A stretch of 64,000 nucleotides of DNA, from contig SPJV01000076.1 in assembly GCA_006844765.1 (NCBI GenBank), forward strand, positions 1-64,000, in the 5' to 3' direction. The position numbers were made by a program, and so were the translations under genes. The DNA comes from Alphaproteobacteria bacterium (GTDB taxonomy: Bacteria > Pseudomonadota > Alphaproteobacteria > UBA8366 > Aestuariispiraceae). Positions 18,564 to 26,769 of this stretch are shown here, piece after piece; within the stretch, counting starts at the first letter, position 1; every line of letters begins with the position of its first letter. The notes under the pieces are model-generated. The model was not told the origin of the DNA. It saw only the letters and a list, made by a program, of their open reading frames with translations, and did no database searches.

Positions 18564-19370
18564 TTGGAACTTGAGATTTTGCGGGCGACACCGCCGGAAG
18601 GCGTCGACCGTTTGAAGTGCCCTCCACTGCTTTTCGTACATGGTGCCTTTACCGGGGCATGGTGCTGGGTTGAGCATTTCATGCCTTGGTTCGCGATGGC
18701 AGGTTTCTCGTGTGTCGCGGTGTCACTGCGCGGTCATGGCGGCAGTGGTGGCCGTGATCGGATTGATGATTTCGGCATTGAGCAGTTCGCTGAAGATGTC
18801 CGCTCCGCAGCGGAAGACTTGGATGAACCGCCGATCCTGGTCGGGCATTCAATGGGCGGTTTTGTGTCGATGTGGTTTGCGGAGCGCCATCCGGCCGCTG
18901 GTCTCATTCTGCTTGCCTCCGTCCCCCCGCTTGGTTTGGCGGGATTGGGTATGGCGATGGCCGTGACGGACCCAGTCTTGGCGACGGGGCTTGGCGGTCT
19001 GCGGGCAGGTGCGCCGGGCGCCATGGATGTCTCGACTTTCCGACGGGCCTTGTTCTCCGATACCTATCCGGACGATTTGAGTTCCCTGCATGGGCAAGCG
19101 ATGGGCCCGGAATCGAGCCGTGCCGTGGCTGAGATGCATGGCCTTCTTCGGCCACGCACAGACATTATAAGTGACATGATGCCGGTCGCGGTCCTGGGTG
19201 GGGCGGAAGATCGGCTGATCCGACCGGCCTTCGTAAAATCAACCGCCCGCGCCTTTTCAGTCGAAGCGGAAATCATGCCGGGCCTCGCCCATGCGATGAT
19301 GCTTGATACGGGCTGGCAGCAGGTGGCGCAGCGTGTGGCTTTCCATGCGCGTCACATGGCCGCGACTTGA
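18564..19370 (+). CDS. Alpha/beta hydrolase
   Basis: A 268-residue alpha/beta-hydrolase. FVHGAFTGAWCW forms the oxyanion-hole HG region, VGHSMGGFVS contains the nucleophile Ser, GGAEDRLI supplies the Asp, and PGLAHAMML the His. The TTG at 18564 was preferred because GGGGA lies about eight bases upstream. An in-frame GTG at 18531 would add a hydrophobic MGCFVFFWGCV tail but lies inside a terminator-like hairpin. The substrate is unknown. The gene is 50 bases upstream of the ABC1 kinase gene on the same strand. Confidence 0.85.
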   Translation: MELEILRATPPEGVDRLKCPPLLFVHGAFTGAWCWVEHFMPWFAMAGFSCVAVSLRGHGGSGGRDRIDDFGIEQFAEDVRSAAEDLDEPPILVGHSMGGFVSMWFAERHPAAGLILLASVPPLGLAGLGMAMAVTDPVLATGLGGLRAGAPGAMDVSTFRRALFSDTYPDDLSSLHGQAMGPESSRAVAEMHGLLRPRTDIISDMMPVAVLGGAEDRLIRPAFVKSTARAFSVEAEIMPGLAHAMMLDTGWQQVAQRVAFHARHMAAT

Positions 19371-19419
19371 CGAGACCTGGGCCCTTTAAAGCGCTCGGAA
19401 GCGGCCTAGTATAGTCGTC

Positions 19420-20754
19420 ATGAGCAATGATTCTTCAGTAACAGGACAGATTGGCCGTGTCGCCCGTGTGGGCGGGGCGATGGCTGGCGTTGGTGCCCGA
19501 CTTGCGGGCGCAAAAGTCTTCGGCATGAAGCTCGATAAGGGCCAGCACGCGGGCGATCTGAAGGCGGCGCTGGGCGGGCTGAAGGGCCCCTTGATGAAAG
19601 TTGCCCAAATCCTGGCAACCATACCCGATGCTCTGCCCAAGGAATATGCGGATGAGTTAAGACAGCTTCAGTCGAATGCACCGGCGATGGGCTGGCCTTT
19701 CGTGCGCCGACGGATGGCGGGAGAACTGGGACAGGGGTGGCAATCCCAATTCGCTGAGTTTGGCCGGGAGGCCTCGCATGCGGCGTCCTTGGGGCAGGTG
19801 CATCGCGCGAAATCACTGGATGGCGATGACCTAGCCTGCAAGCTGCAATATCCGGATATGAGCTCCGCCGTCGAAGCGGATCTGAAGCAGCTCAAACTCG
19901 TTTTCTCGATCTTTGAGCGGTATGAGAAAGCGATCTCGACACGTCGGATTTATGAAGAACTTTCCGAAAGGCTGCGTGAAGAACTCGACTACACCCGCGA
20001 AGCCAAGGCAATGCGTCTCTATCACGCCATGTTGCGGGACGAATCAACCGTGACGGTCCCGACACCTGTGGAGGATCTTTCAACAGACAGGTTGCTGACC
20101 ATGAATTGGTTGAATGGCAAACCGTTGATGGATTTCAAGGACTCCCCGATAGAGCTGCGGAACGCCCTTGCCCATGCGATGTTTCGCGCATGGTATGTCC
20201 CATTTTACGAATACGGTATCATTCATGGTGATCCTCATCTCGGGAATTACTCGGTTCGCGAGGATGAAGCGTCGATCAATCTGCTTGATTTCGGATGTAT
20301 CCGTGTCTTCCCGCCAACCTTCGTTCGTGGGGTCATCAATTTATACAAGGCCCTGCGGGATAATGATCGCGACCTGGCTGTGTACGCGTACGAGACCTGG
20401 GGTTTCACCGATCTCAGCAACGAAAAGCTGGATGTCTTGAACATCTGGGCGGAATTCCTGTACGCGCCGTTGATGGAAGACAAGGTTCAAAAAATCCAGG
20501 AAAGCGATAGTGGTCTCTATGGCGCCCAGGTTGCGGGCAAGGTGCAGCAGGCGCTTCGCAAAATGGGCGGTGTGGAACCGCCGAGAGAGTTCGTGCTGAT
20601 GGATCGTGCGGCCATTGGTCTCGGGTCGGTCTTCATGCATTTGCGCGCCGAAGTGAACTGGTACCAGCTATTCCACGACCTGATTGGTGATTTCGACACG
20701 GACGTTTTGGCGAAACGCCAGGCGGCATCGTTGAAAGACGCCGGCCTTTCCTAG
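19420..20754 (+). CDS. ABC1/AarF/UbiB-family atypical kinase
   Basis: A 444-residue member of the ABC1 (COQ8/ADCK/UbiB) family, associated with ubiquinone biosynthesis or lipid homeostasis. It has the N-terminal signature GPLMKVAQILATIPDALP, in which the usual KxGQ reads KVAQ. The Ala-rich nucleotide loop is AASLGQVHRA, with the invariant Lys in LACKLQYP, the catalytic loop IIHGDPHLGNY and the metal-binding LLDFG. The C-terminal pair of membrane helices found in UbiB is absent, so this is the soluble subtype. Whether it acts as a kinase or ATPase is not decidable from sequence. Confidence 0.9.
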   Translation: MSNDSSVTGQIGRVARVGGAMAGVGARLAGAKVFGMKLDKGQHAGDLKAALGGLKGPLMKVAQILATIPDALPKEYADELRQLQSNAPAMGWPFVRRRMAGELGQGWQSQFAEFGREASHAASLGQVHRAKSLDGDDLACKLQYPDMSSAVEADLKQLKLVFSIFERYEKAISTRRIYEELSERLREELDYTREAKAMRLYHAMLRDESTVTVPTPVEDLSTDRLLTMNWLNGKPLMDFKDSPIELRNALAHAMFRAWYVPFYEYGIIHGDPHLGNYSVREDEASINLLDFGCIRVFPPTFVRGVINLYKALRDNDRDLAVYAYETWGFTDLSNEKLDVLNIWAEFLYAPLMEDKVQKIQESDSGLYGAQVAGKVQQALRKMGGVEPPREFVLMDRAAIGLGSVFMHLRAEVNWYQLFHDLIGDFDTDVLAKRQAASLKDAGLS

Positions 20755-20830
20755 TTTTTGCGTGTCCTTCATGTCACTTGTGCCCATCCTATTCGCAGTT
20801 GCAGCATTTTTTGATTGATGTTCCGTACGT

Positions 20831-20842
20831 CTTTGATCAAAG
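20831..20842. promoter_or_regulatory. 12-bp perfect palindrome upstream of pntAA
   Basis: CTTTGATCAAAG is a perfect palindrome 57 bases before the pntAA start codon. It lies inside a longer imperfect symmetry flanked by CGTACGT and TACGCGG. It could bind a dimeric regulator controlling the transhydrogenase operon. It does not match an FNR/CRP box, which needs TTGAT-N4-ATCAA. Confidence 0.35.
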
Positions 20843-20899
20843 TACGCGGCCTTTCGATTTGCGGAAGGTGTTCTGAAAGTCATTTAGAGGCGGCCGATT

Positions 20900-22249
20900 A
20901 TGAAAATCGCCATTTTGAAAGAACGCCGGGAGCATGAGCGGCGCGTAGCAGCTTCTCCCGATAGCGTTAAGAAGTTTACCGAACTCGGATGCTCGGTCAC
21001 GGTGGAGACTGGCGCTGGCGTTGCGTCTTCCATATCCGACGCTGCATTTGAAGAAGCGGGTGCGGCCATCGCCAAGACCCCGGCAGCGACCGTTAAGGGC
21101 GCGGATCTTGTGCTCAAGGTGCAGAAACCGATGCTGGCGGGTGAAGGCCTGGATGAAGTTGGATTGTTCTCCAAAGGTCAGGCCGTTGCCGCCCATATGA
21201 CGGCGATGAGCGACGGCGCTGTCGTTCATGCGCTGAATGATCGCGGCGTGACCGTCTTCGCGATGGAACTCGTGCCTCGGATCACACGGGCGCAGTCGAT
21301 GGATATCTTATCCAGCCAGACGAACCTTGCAGGCTATAAAGCGGTCCTGGATGCGTGCGAGCATTTCGGGCGTGCTTTGCCGATGATGTCGACGGCAGCA
21401 GGACGGATTAATCCGGCGAATGTCTTTGTGATGGGCGTTGGCGTTGCTGGCCTTCAGGCAATTGCGACGGCGAAGCGTCTTGGCGCGGTTGTTTGGGCGA
21501 CCGATGTCCGCCCCGCAACGAAGGAGCAGGTTGAATCCCTTGGCGGGAAATTTGTCGCTGTCGAGAATGAAGAGTTCGAGCAGGCACAGACCGCCGGTGG
21601 ATACGCAAAAGAAATGTCGGATGACTACAAGGCCCAACAGGCAGCCTTGGTTGCGGAAACCCTGCCGAAAATGGATATCGTCATCACCACGGCCTTGATC
21701 CCGGGACGCCCGGCGCCGGTGCTGGTGACGGAAGAGCAGGTGAAGTCAATGCGCCCCGGCTCTGTGATCGTCGATCTGGCTGTAGAGGCGGGCGGAAACT
21801 GCCCCTTGAGCGAATTCGGCAAAGTGGTGGAGAAACACGACGTCACCCTGATCGGCCATCCAAACTGGCCCAGCCGCCTTGCTGAGACGGCGTCGACCAT
21901 GTTTGCCCGTAACCTTCTGAACTTTGTCACGCCGATGATCGATAAGGAAAGCAAAGCCTTCACGATCGATCGGGAAGATGAAGTGGTGGATGGAGCACTG
22001 GTCGCTCTGTCTGGCGAGGTTACAGACCCTCGGGTTTCAGCGGTAGAGAATACCGAGGGCTCGTCAAAGGCCGCATCGAAGAAAGCAGGCGCTAAGAAAA
22101 GCGCAGCTAAGAAATCTGCAGCCAAGAAATCCGGCGTGAAGAAAACGGCGGCTAAAAAGTCTGCTGCCAAGGCGGCTGCGGCAAAACCGGCGGCACAAGA
22201 GCCGGCTGACAAGCCAGAGCCTGCGACAACGCAAGAAAAGGAGGGCTAA
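20900..22249 (+). CDS. pntAA: NAD(P) transhydrogenase subunit alpha 1 (NAD-binding, PntAA) with basic C-terminal tail
   Basis: This is domain I of proton-translocating transhydrogenase, which binds NAD(H) and passes hydride to NADP in PntB. Core motifs include MKIAILKERREHERRVAASP, LVPRITRAQSMDILSSQ, VMGVGVAGLQAIATAKRLGA and SVIVDLAVEAGGNCP. The core ends near residue 381, the full length of the Rhodospirillum-type subunit. A further 68 residues follow, made largely of AAKKS-type repeats and a Pro/Glu-rich end, much like a histone H1 tail. The gene is followed after three bases by pntAB, then pntB: the three-gene alphaproteobacterial form in which this subunit is soluble. Confidence 0.95.
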   Translation: MKIAILKERREHERRVAASPDSVKKFTELGCSVTVETGAGVASSISDAAFEEAGAAIAKTPAATVKGADLVLKVQKPMLAGEGLDEVGLFSKGQAVAAHMTAMSDGAVVHALNDRGVTVFAMELVPRITRAQSMDILSSQTNLAGYKAVLDACEHFGRALPMMSTAAGRINPANVFVMGVGVAGLQAIATAKRLGAVVWATDVRPATKEQVESLGGKFVAVENEEFEQAQTAGGYAKEMSDDYKAQQAALVAETLPKMDIVITTALIPGRPAPVLVTEEQVKSMRPGSVIVDLAVEAGGNCPLSEFGKVVEKHDVTLIGHPNWPSRLAETASTMFARNLLNFVTPMIDKESKAFTIDREDEVVDGALVALSGEVTDPRVSAVENTEGSSKAASKKAGAKKSAAKKSAAKKSGVKKTAAKKSAAKAAAAKPAAQEPADKPEPATTQEKEG

Positions 22250-22252
22250 GTC

Positions 22253-22690
22253 ATGGCATCAGAAGCGATGACGACGGCGAATGAGGCGGCGACGCTGGCC
22301 GAACAGGCGCGCGCCCTGGCCGAACAGGCTGCACAGCTTGCCGAAAAAGCGGCAGCGCTGGGTGGAGCAGATGCAGGAACCGCAGCAGTTGCGGCGAGTG
22401 GCGGTTCTTCGTCTTTCCTCTTTCTCTTCACGGCTTTCGTTTTGGCCTGTTTCGTCGGTTATTACGTTGTTTGGTCCGTGACACCGGCGCTGCACTCTCC
22501 GTTGATGGGGGTCACGAACGCGATTTCCTCGGTCATCATCGTGGGCGCGCTGATCGCGGCGGGACCGGCGGATATGAACCTGTCCAAAATCTTCGGCTTC
22601 ATTGCCGTGGTTCTGGCCAGTGTGAATATCTTCGGTGGGTTCGTTGTGACGAACCGAATGCTCTCCATGTTCAAGAAGAAGCAGCGATAG
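22253..22690 (+). CDS. pntAB: NAD(P) transhydrogenase subunit alpha 2 (membrane, PntAB)
   Basis: A 145-residue membrane subunit. The C-terminal 90 residues hold the family's helices (FLFLFTAFVLACFVGYYVVW, then SPLMGVTNAISSVIIVGAL and VLASVNIFGGFVVTNRML). The proton channel is formed together with PntB. The first 50 residues are an Ala-rich extension with three in-register heptads LAEQARA, LAEQAAQ and LAEKAAA (residues 15-36), predicted to be an acidic coiled coil. Its start is three bases after the pntAA stop. Confidence 0.94.
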   Translation: MASEAMTTANEAATLAEQARALAEQAAQLAEKAAALGGADAGTAAVAASGGSSSFLFLFTAFVLACFVGYYVVWSVTPALHSPLMGVTNAISSVIIVGALIAAGPADMNLSKIFGFIAVVLASVNIFGGFVVTNRMLSMFKKKQR

Positions 22691-22705
22691 GCGGGGAATG
22701 GGATA

Positions 22706-24094
22706 ATGGAACTCGCAGGATACGCATATCTAATCGCCGCCGTCTGCTTCATCATGGCGCTGCGCGGTTTGAGTCACCCGGAAACAGCCCGGAACGGCAA
22801 TCGCTATGGCATGATTGGGATGGCAATTGCCGTCGTCACCACGCTGCTGATGCCGAACGTGCTGAGCTATGAGCTGATCATCGTTGGTATATTGATCGGT
22901 GGTACAATCGGTACCTTCACCGCGCGTAAGATTGAGATGACGGCGCTGCCGCAGCTGGTGGCCGCTTTCCACAGTCTTGTCGGCTTGGCGGCTGTCTTCG
23001 TCGCCGGTGCTGCCTTCTATGCGCCGGAAGCCTATGGCATCGGGGTCGCGGGGGCGATTGGCACGGGATCCTTGATCGAGATGGCCCTGGGGACCGCGAT
23101 TGGGGCGGTAACCTTCACCGGGTCGATCATCGCTTGGGGCAAGCTGCAGGGGGTTGTGACCTCCAAGCCGCTGATGTTCCCGGGCCAGCATCCGCTGAAC
23201 GCCGCGCTGGGCCTGTTGTTGGTCGCGCTGGTCGTGTGGTTCTGTATTGATCAGACGCCAACGGCATTTTGGGCGATCGTCCTCCTCAGTTTTGCAATTG
23301 GTATTCTGCTGATCGTTCCGATTGGCGGCGCGGATATGCCGGTCGTGGTTTCCATGCTGAACAGCTATTCCGGCTGGGCCGCTTGTGGAATTGGGTTCAC
23401 GCTTGCCAACACGGCCCTGATTGTAACAGGTGCCCTGGTCGGCGCCTCTGGTGCGATCCTGTCTTACATCATGTGTAAGGGCATGAACCGGTCGATCTTC
23501 AACGTTATCCTGGGTGGCTTCGGTGGCGAAACAGCGACCGCTACCGCTGGTGTTGAAGAGGACCGCCCGATTAAATCCGGTGCTGCGGCCGATGCAGCCT
23601 TCATGATGAAGAATGCGGATACCGTGATCGTCGTGCCGGGCTACGGAATGGCGGTTGCCCAAGCACAACATGCGCTGCGGGAAATGGCTGATCTTCTGAA
23701 GGCTGAGGGGATTGAGGTTCGCTACGCCATTCACCCGGTCGCCGGTCGGATGCCGGGCCATATGAATGTGTTGCTGGCGGAAGCAAATGTCCCCTATGAC
23801 GAGGTCTTCGAGTTGGAAGATATCAACCGCGATTTCTCCTCAACCGATGTTGCTTTCGTGATTGGTGCGAATGATGTCACCAACCCTGCGGCCAAGACCG
23901 ATAAAGCCTCCCCAATCTATGGGATGCCGATCTTGGACGTTGAGGATTCGGGGCAAGTGCTCTTCGTGAAACGCTCAATGGCGTCAGGCTATGCCGGCGT
24001 GCAGAACGAATTGTTCTTCCGGGACAACACGACGATGTTGTTCGATGATGCGAAGAAGATGTGTGAGGATATCGTTAAGGCCCTGGGGCACTGA
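22706..24094 (+). CDS. pntB: NAD(P) transhydrogenase subunit beta (PntB)
   Basis: A 462-residue subunit with an N-terminal membrane region of about nine helices (domain II) and a soluble NADP-binding domain III at the C-terminus. Domain III is marked by VIVVPGYGMAVAQAQHAL, YAIHPVAGRMPGHMNVLLAEA, FVIGANDVTNPAA and GYAGVQNELFF. It couples inward proton flow to NADPH formation. It follows pntAB by 15 bases. The last 20 bases overlap the end of the convergent GGDEF-like gene. Confidence 0.96.
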   Translation: MELAGYAYLIAAVCFIMALRGLSHPETARNGNRYGMIGMAIAVVTTLLMPNVLSYELIIVGILIGGTIGTFTARKIEMTALPQLVAAFHSLVGLAAVFVAGAAFYAPEAYGIGVAGAIGTGSLIEMALGTAIGAVTFTGSIIAWGKLQGVVTSKPLMFPGQHPLNAALGLLLVALVVWFCIDQTPTAFWAIVLLSFAIGILLIVPIGGADMPVVVSMLNSYSGWAACGIGFTLANTALIVTGALVGASGAILSYIMCKGMNRSIFNVILGGFGGETATATAGVEEDRPIKSGAAADAAFMMKNADTVIVVPGYGMAVAQAQHALREMADLLKAEGIEVRYAIHPVAGRMPGHMNVLLAEANVPYDEVFELEDINRDFSSTDVAFVIGANDVTNPAAKTDKASPIYGMPILDVEDSGQVLFVKRSMASGYAGVQNELFFRDNTTMLFDDAKKMCEDIVKALGH

Positions 24095-24884
24095 CGAGCG
24101 TAAGTTCCGGTCCGGACTGCCTGCGACGCATGTCGCGGGCAGCTTCCTCCACGAGTTCCTCGAACGTCTCTGTTGTTTCGCCCGGCGTTGCGATGCCGAC
24201 AGCAATGGCGACATCGATAGGAACGCCCATATCCTGAACCTTGCTACGGGCGATACGCTCGATCAGGCGTTGCGCGGCGACTTCGGCACCTTCGAGATCC
24301 GTTTCCGGCATCAGGGCGACGAAGCGTCCGGTACTCAATCTCGCAGTCGAATCGACCAGGCGCAGGGCGTGATCAATCACGTCGCCAACATGTTTGATGA
24401 TCTGATCGCGATTGTCTCGCTCTTCGAAGTTAACGGGCCCGGTGATATCAATCCGCAATACGGACAAGGGTCGCTTGTAGCGATGGTAAAGGCCTAGCGC
24501 CCCCTCACCGGTTCGGGAAATACCTTTCCAGTTATCGAGCCCCGTCAGTTCGTCCGTATAATAGACGCGAAACAATTCCTCTTCGGCGCGGCGAAGCTCG
24601 GTTACAGTCTCACACCAGATCAGGCTACAGCCATTGGCGAAAACCTGCCGGCGCAGCGCGATGCGTTTGTCGCCAGGCATTTCCCGCTCCATGCCGTCCA
24701 GATCATCGCCGAACTCGTCGATAATCTTACGAATTTCGAAACGTAAGCTGTTGTGAAGGACTTCACCTGATGCGTCTCGCAGCATGGCGCCGCCGGTCGC
24801 TGCGGTTAGCGCGCGGTGCATCAGGGTTAACGTGTTATCCGGCTCCGACACCGTGTGATCCTTTTTCTGGGCGAATTGTGCCAT
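24075..24884 (-). CDS. Degenerate GGDEF-domain protein
   Basis: A 269-residue soluble protein. A PAS-like or helical N-terminal region (1-100) is followed by a GGDEF-fold domain starting at DELTGLDNWKG (111-121). The signature half-site GG(D/E)EF is replaced by STGRF (184-188), so the acidic catalytic residues are missing and diguanylate cyclase activity is not expected. It may be a c-di-GMP or protein-binding receptor. The RxxD inhibitory site is not evident. Its stop lies within the last 20 bases of pntB on the other strand. Confidence 0.82.
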   Translation of the reverse strand: MAQFAQKKDHTVSEPDNTLTLMHRALTAATGGAMLRDASGEVLHNSLRFEIRKIIDEFGDDLDGMEREMPGDKRIALRRQVFANGCSLIWCETVTELRRAEEELFRVYYTDELTGLDNWKGISRTGEGALGLYHRYKRPLSVLRIDITGPVNFEERDNRDQIIKHVGDVIDHALRLVDSTARLSTGRFVALMPETDLEGAEVAAQRLIERIARSKVQDMGVPIDVAIAVGIATPGETTETFEELVEEAARDMRRRQSGPELTLVSAPGP

Positions 24885-25022
24885 TTCGATTACATCCCGA
24901 TTGCCAAGTTCTTACAACCTCAAGCATGAGACATACAACTCTCGGAGCCGATAAGGCTGTGATAGCGCGCACCATTAACTAAATTTTTACGGATTTGTTT
25001 CGCTCGCCGTTTTGGCTGATGG

Positions 25023-25487
25023 CTACCCGCGGCCGCGATAGGGCGCGACTCCTTGCTCAGGGATCCAAGCCCCTTCAGGCGGGGCGCCGGTCTGCCAGAA
25101 AACGTCAATGGGAATGCCGCCGCGCGGGTACCAATAGCCGCCAATTCTGAGCCAGCGGGGTTTCGTGGCCTCAACGATCCGTTTGGCGACCATGACTGTG
25201 GTGTCTTCGTGAAAGGCACCGTGATTGCGGAAGCTATAGAGGAACAGCTTCAGTGACTTTGATTCAACAAGAAGCTGATCCGGGATGATGTCGATTACCA
25301 GATGCCCAAAATCAGGCTGACCTGTAACCGGGCAGATCGATGTGAATTCGGGACAGGTGAAGCGCGCGACAAAATCGCAATCCGCCTGTCCGTTTGGCAC
25401 GGTCTCCAGCACTGCATCTTCCGGCGATGCGGCGATCTCGCTGCCGCCCCCAAGTTGGGAGAGCGTTTCGTAGCGTTCCTCCGTCAT
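25023..25487 (-). CDS. queF: NADPH-dependent 7-cyano-7-deazaguanine reductase QueF
   Basis: A 154-residue type I (short, unimodular) QueF, which reduces preQ0 to preQ1 in queuosine tRNA modification. The catalytic Cys52 in TSICPVTGQPDFG, Asp59, the VESKSLKLFLYSFRNHG motif for NADPH and Glu94 in FHED are all present. Its ATG overlaps the stop of the upstream DUF427 gene by four bases (ATGA). No other queuosine gene is in the window. Confidence 0.96.
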   Translation of the reverse strand: MTEERYETLSQLGGGSEIAASPEDAVLETVPNGQADCDFVARFTCPEFTSICPVTGQPDFGHLVIDIIPDQLLVESKSLKLFLYSFRNHGAFHEDTTVMVAKRIVEATKPRWLRIGGYWYPRGGIPIDVFWQTGAPPEGAWIPEQGVAPYRGRG

Positions 25488-25858
25488 GGGGTTGGGACGC
25501 CCGGCCCGGTAAAGGCCACGTCATCGCCGAGATTACTCAGGTAGAAGCCAAAATAGCCTCGAACCGGTTCTGCGGCTGGCTTGTCCGGATCCTCATAACT
25601 CCAAGCGGCAACCTCAACACGCGTCTCCCCCAGATCCACAGCCCAATGGGACGCATCGCCTTTATGCGGGCAATGGGTGACCTTGTCCGTCTTGGTGAAG
25701 CGATCCATTGTGACCTCTTCCCTTGGCACATAGACGACGGCTGGATAACTGCCTTCGCGAAGGATCACTGCATTGTTGCTATCGACAAGGCTGTGACCAT
25801 TGACGATCAGCGTTATGTTGCCGGCCGCTGTTTCTGTCGTGATATGGGGTTTCGACAT
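25484..25858 (-). CDS. DUF427 domain-containing protein
   Basis: A 124-residue protein of the DUF427 family. Recognisable features are SYPAVVYVPREEV, the CPHKGDASHW motif and VEVAAWSYEDP. The function of the family is not established. The ATG at 25858 follows the fghA stop by one base and its stop overlaps the queF start, so fghA, this gene and queF are probably translated from one message. Upstream in-frame codons to 25981 overlap fghA and show no homology, so they were excluded. Confidence 0.88.
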   Translation of the reverse strand: MSKPHITTETAAGNITLIVNGHSLVDSNNAVILREGSYPAVVYVPREEVTMDRFTKTDKVTHCPHKGDASHWAVDLGETRVEVAAWSYEDPDKPAAEPVRGYFGFYLSNLGDDVAFTGPGVPTP

Positions 25859-25859
25859 C

Positions 25860-26699
25860 TTAGAGCCGCTCCGCATGCCAGGCGATGTGGTTGCCGATGA
25901 AGCTGGCAATGAAATAGTAGCTGTGATCATAGCCCGGCTGCATGTTGAGTGACAGCGGCACGCCGGCTTTCTCGCAGGCATCCTTAAGCAGTTCCGGCTT
26001 CAGTTGTTCTGCCAGAAAGTTATCCGCATCACCTTGGTCGACCAGGATATCGCCGTGCCAGCCCTTGCTTTCGACCAAAGAGCAGGCGTCGTAAGCGGCC
26101 CAGGCGCTTTGGTCCTCACCGATGTAACGGCCAAGCGCCTTGTGACCCCAGGGGCAGTTGATCGGCGAGACGATGGGCGCGAAGGCGGAGACGGTCTTGA
26201 ACGTACTGGGGTTCTTCATCGCCAATGTCAGGGCGCCATGTCCCCCCATTGAATGGCCGGAAATGCCGGTGCGTGCCGGATCAGCCGGGAAGTTCTCAAA
26301 GACCAGGGCCGGCAGTTCTTCGGCGACATAACGCTCCATCTGATAGTGTTTTTTCCAGGGTTCCTGGGTGGCGGAAACATAGAAGCCGGCGCCTTTGCCG
26401 AAGTCATACTCATCCGCTGAATCCGGCACGCCATCGCCGCGTGGGCTGGTGTCCGGTGCGATAATGATAACGCCATGTTCTGCTGCATAGCGCTGCGCAC
26501 CAGCTTTGACCGTAAAGTTTTCCCAGGTGCAGGTCAGGCCGGATAGCCAGAACAGGCAGGGCAGCTTGGCACCGCCATCGGCTCCCGGGGGCAGGTAGAC
26601 GGAGAATTCCATCGGTGTTCCCGTGGCTGCACTGTCATGACGATAGACATCCTGGGTGCCACCGAAGCTGGCGGCGGATGAGATCTTTTCGATACTCAT
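25860..26699 (-). CDS. fghA: S-formylglutathione hydrolase
   Basis: A 279-residue esterase-D-type hydrolase that releases formate and glutathione from S-formylglutathione. Motifs are the LFWLSGLTCTWENF oxyanion region, the GISGHSMGGHGAL nucleophile elbow and the C-terminal YDHSYYFIASF with the catalytic His. The ATG at 26699 has AAAGGAG eight bases upstream. It acts after FrmA (27266-28378) in formaldehyde removal. A triple 16-bp repeat sits immediately upstream of the ribosome binding site. Confidence 0.95.
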   Translation of the reverse strand: MSIEKISSAASFGGTQDVYRHDSAATGTPMEFSVYLPPGADGGAKLPCLFWLSGLTCTWENFTVKAGAQRYAAEHGVIIIAPDTSPRGDGVPDSADEYDFGKGAGFYVSATQEPWKKHYQMERYVAEELPALVFENFPADPARTGISGHSMGGHGALTLAMKNPSTFKTVSAFAPIVSPINCPWGHKALGRYIGEDQSAWAAYDACSLVESKGWHGDILVDQGDADNFLAEQLKPELLKDACEKAGVPLSLNMQPGYDHSYYFIASFIGNHIAWHAERL

Positions 26700-26713
26700 G
26701 GGTTTCTCCTTTT

Positions 26714-26761
26714 AAAACCTACTTTGGTTAAAACCTACTAAGGCCAAAACCTATTAAGGTC
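26714..26761. repeat. Three tandem 16-bp repeats in the fghA leader
   Basis: Three contiguous 16-base units read AAAACCTACTTTGGTT (26714), AAAACCTACTAAGGCC (26730) and AAAACCTATTAAGGTC (26746). They fill most of the 70-base gap between the GFA gene stop (26770) and fghA start (26699). On the fghA sense strand each unit ends in TAGGTTTT. They could be operator repeats, spaced about 1.5 helical turns, or part of a leader structure. Confidence 0.7.
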
Positions 26762-26769
26762 AGTTTGTG

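Noticed and set aside
20831..20842. FNR/CRP-type site upstream of pntAA
   Set aside because: TTTGATCAAA lacks the four-base spacer of TTGAT-N4-ATCAA; kept only as an unassigned palindrome.
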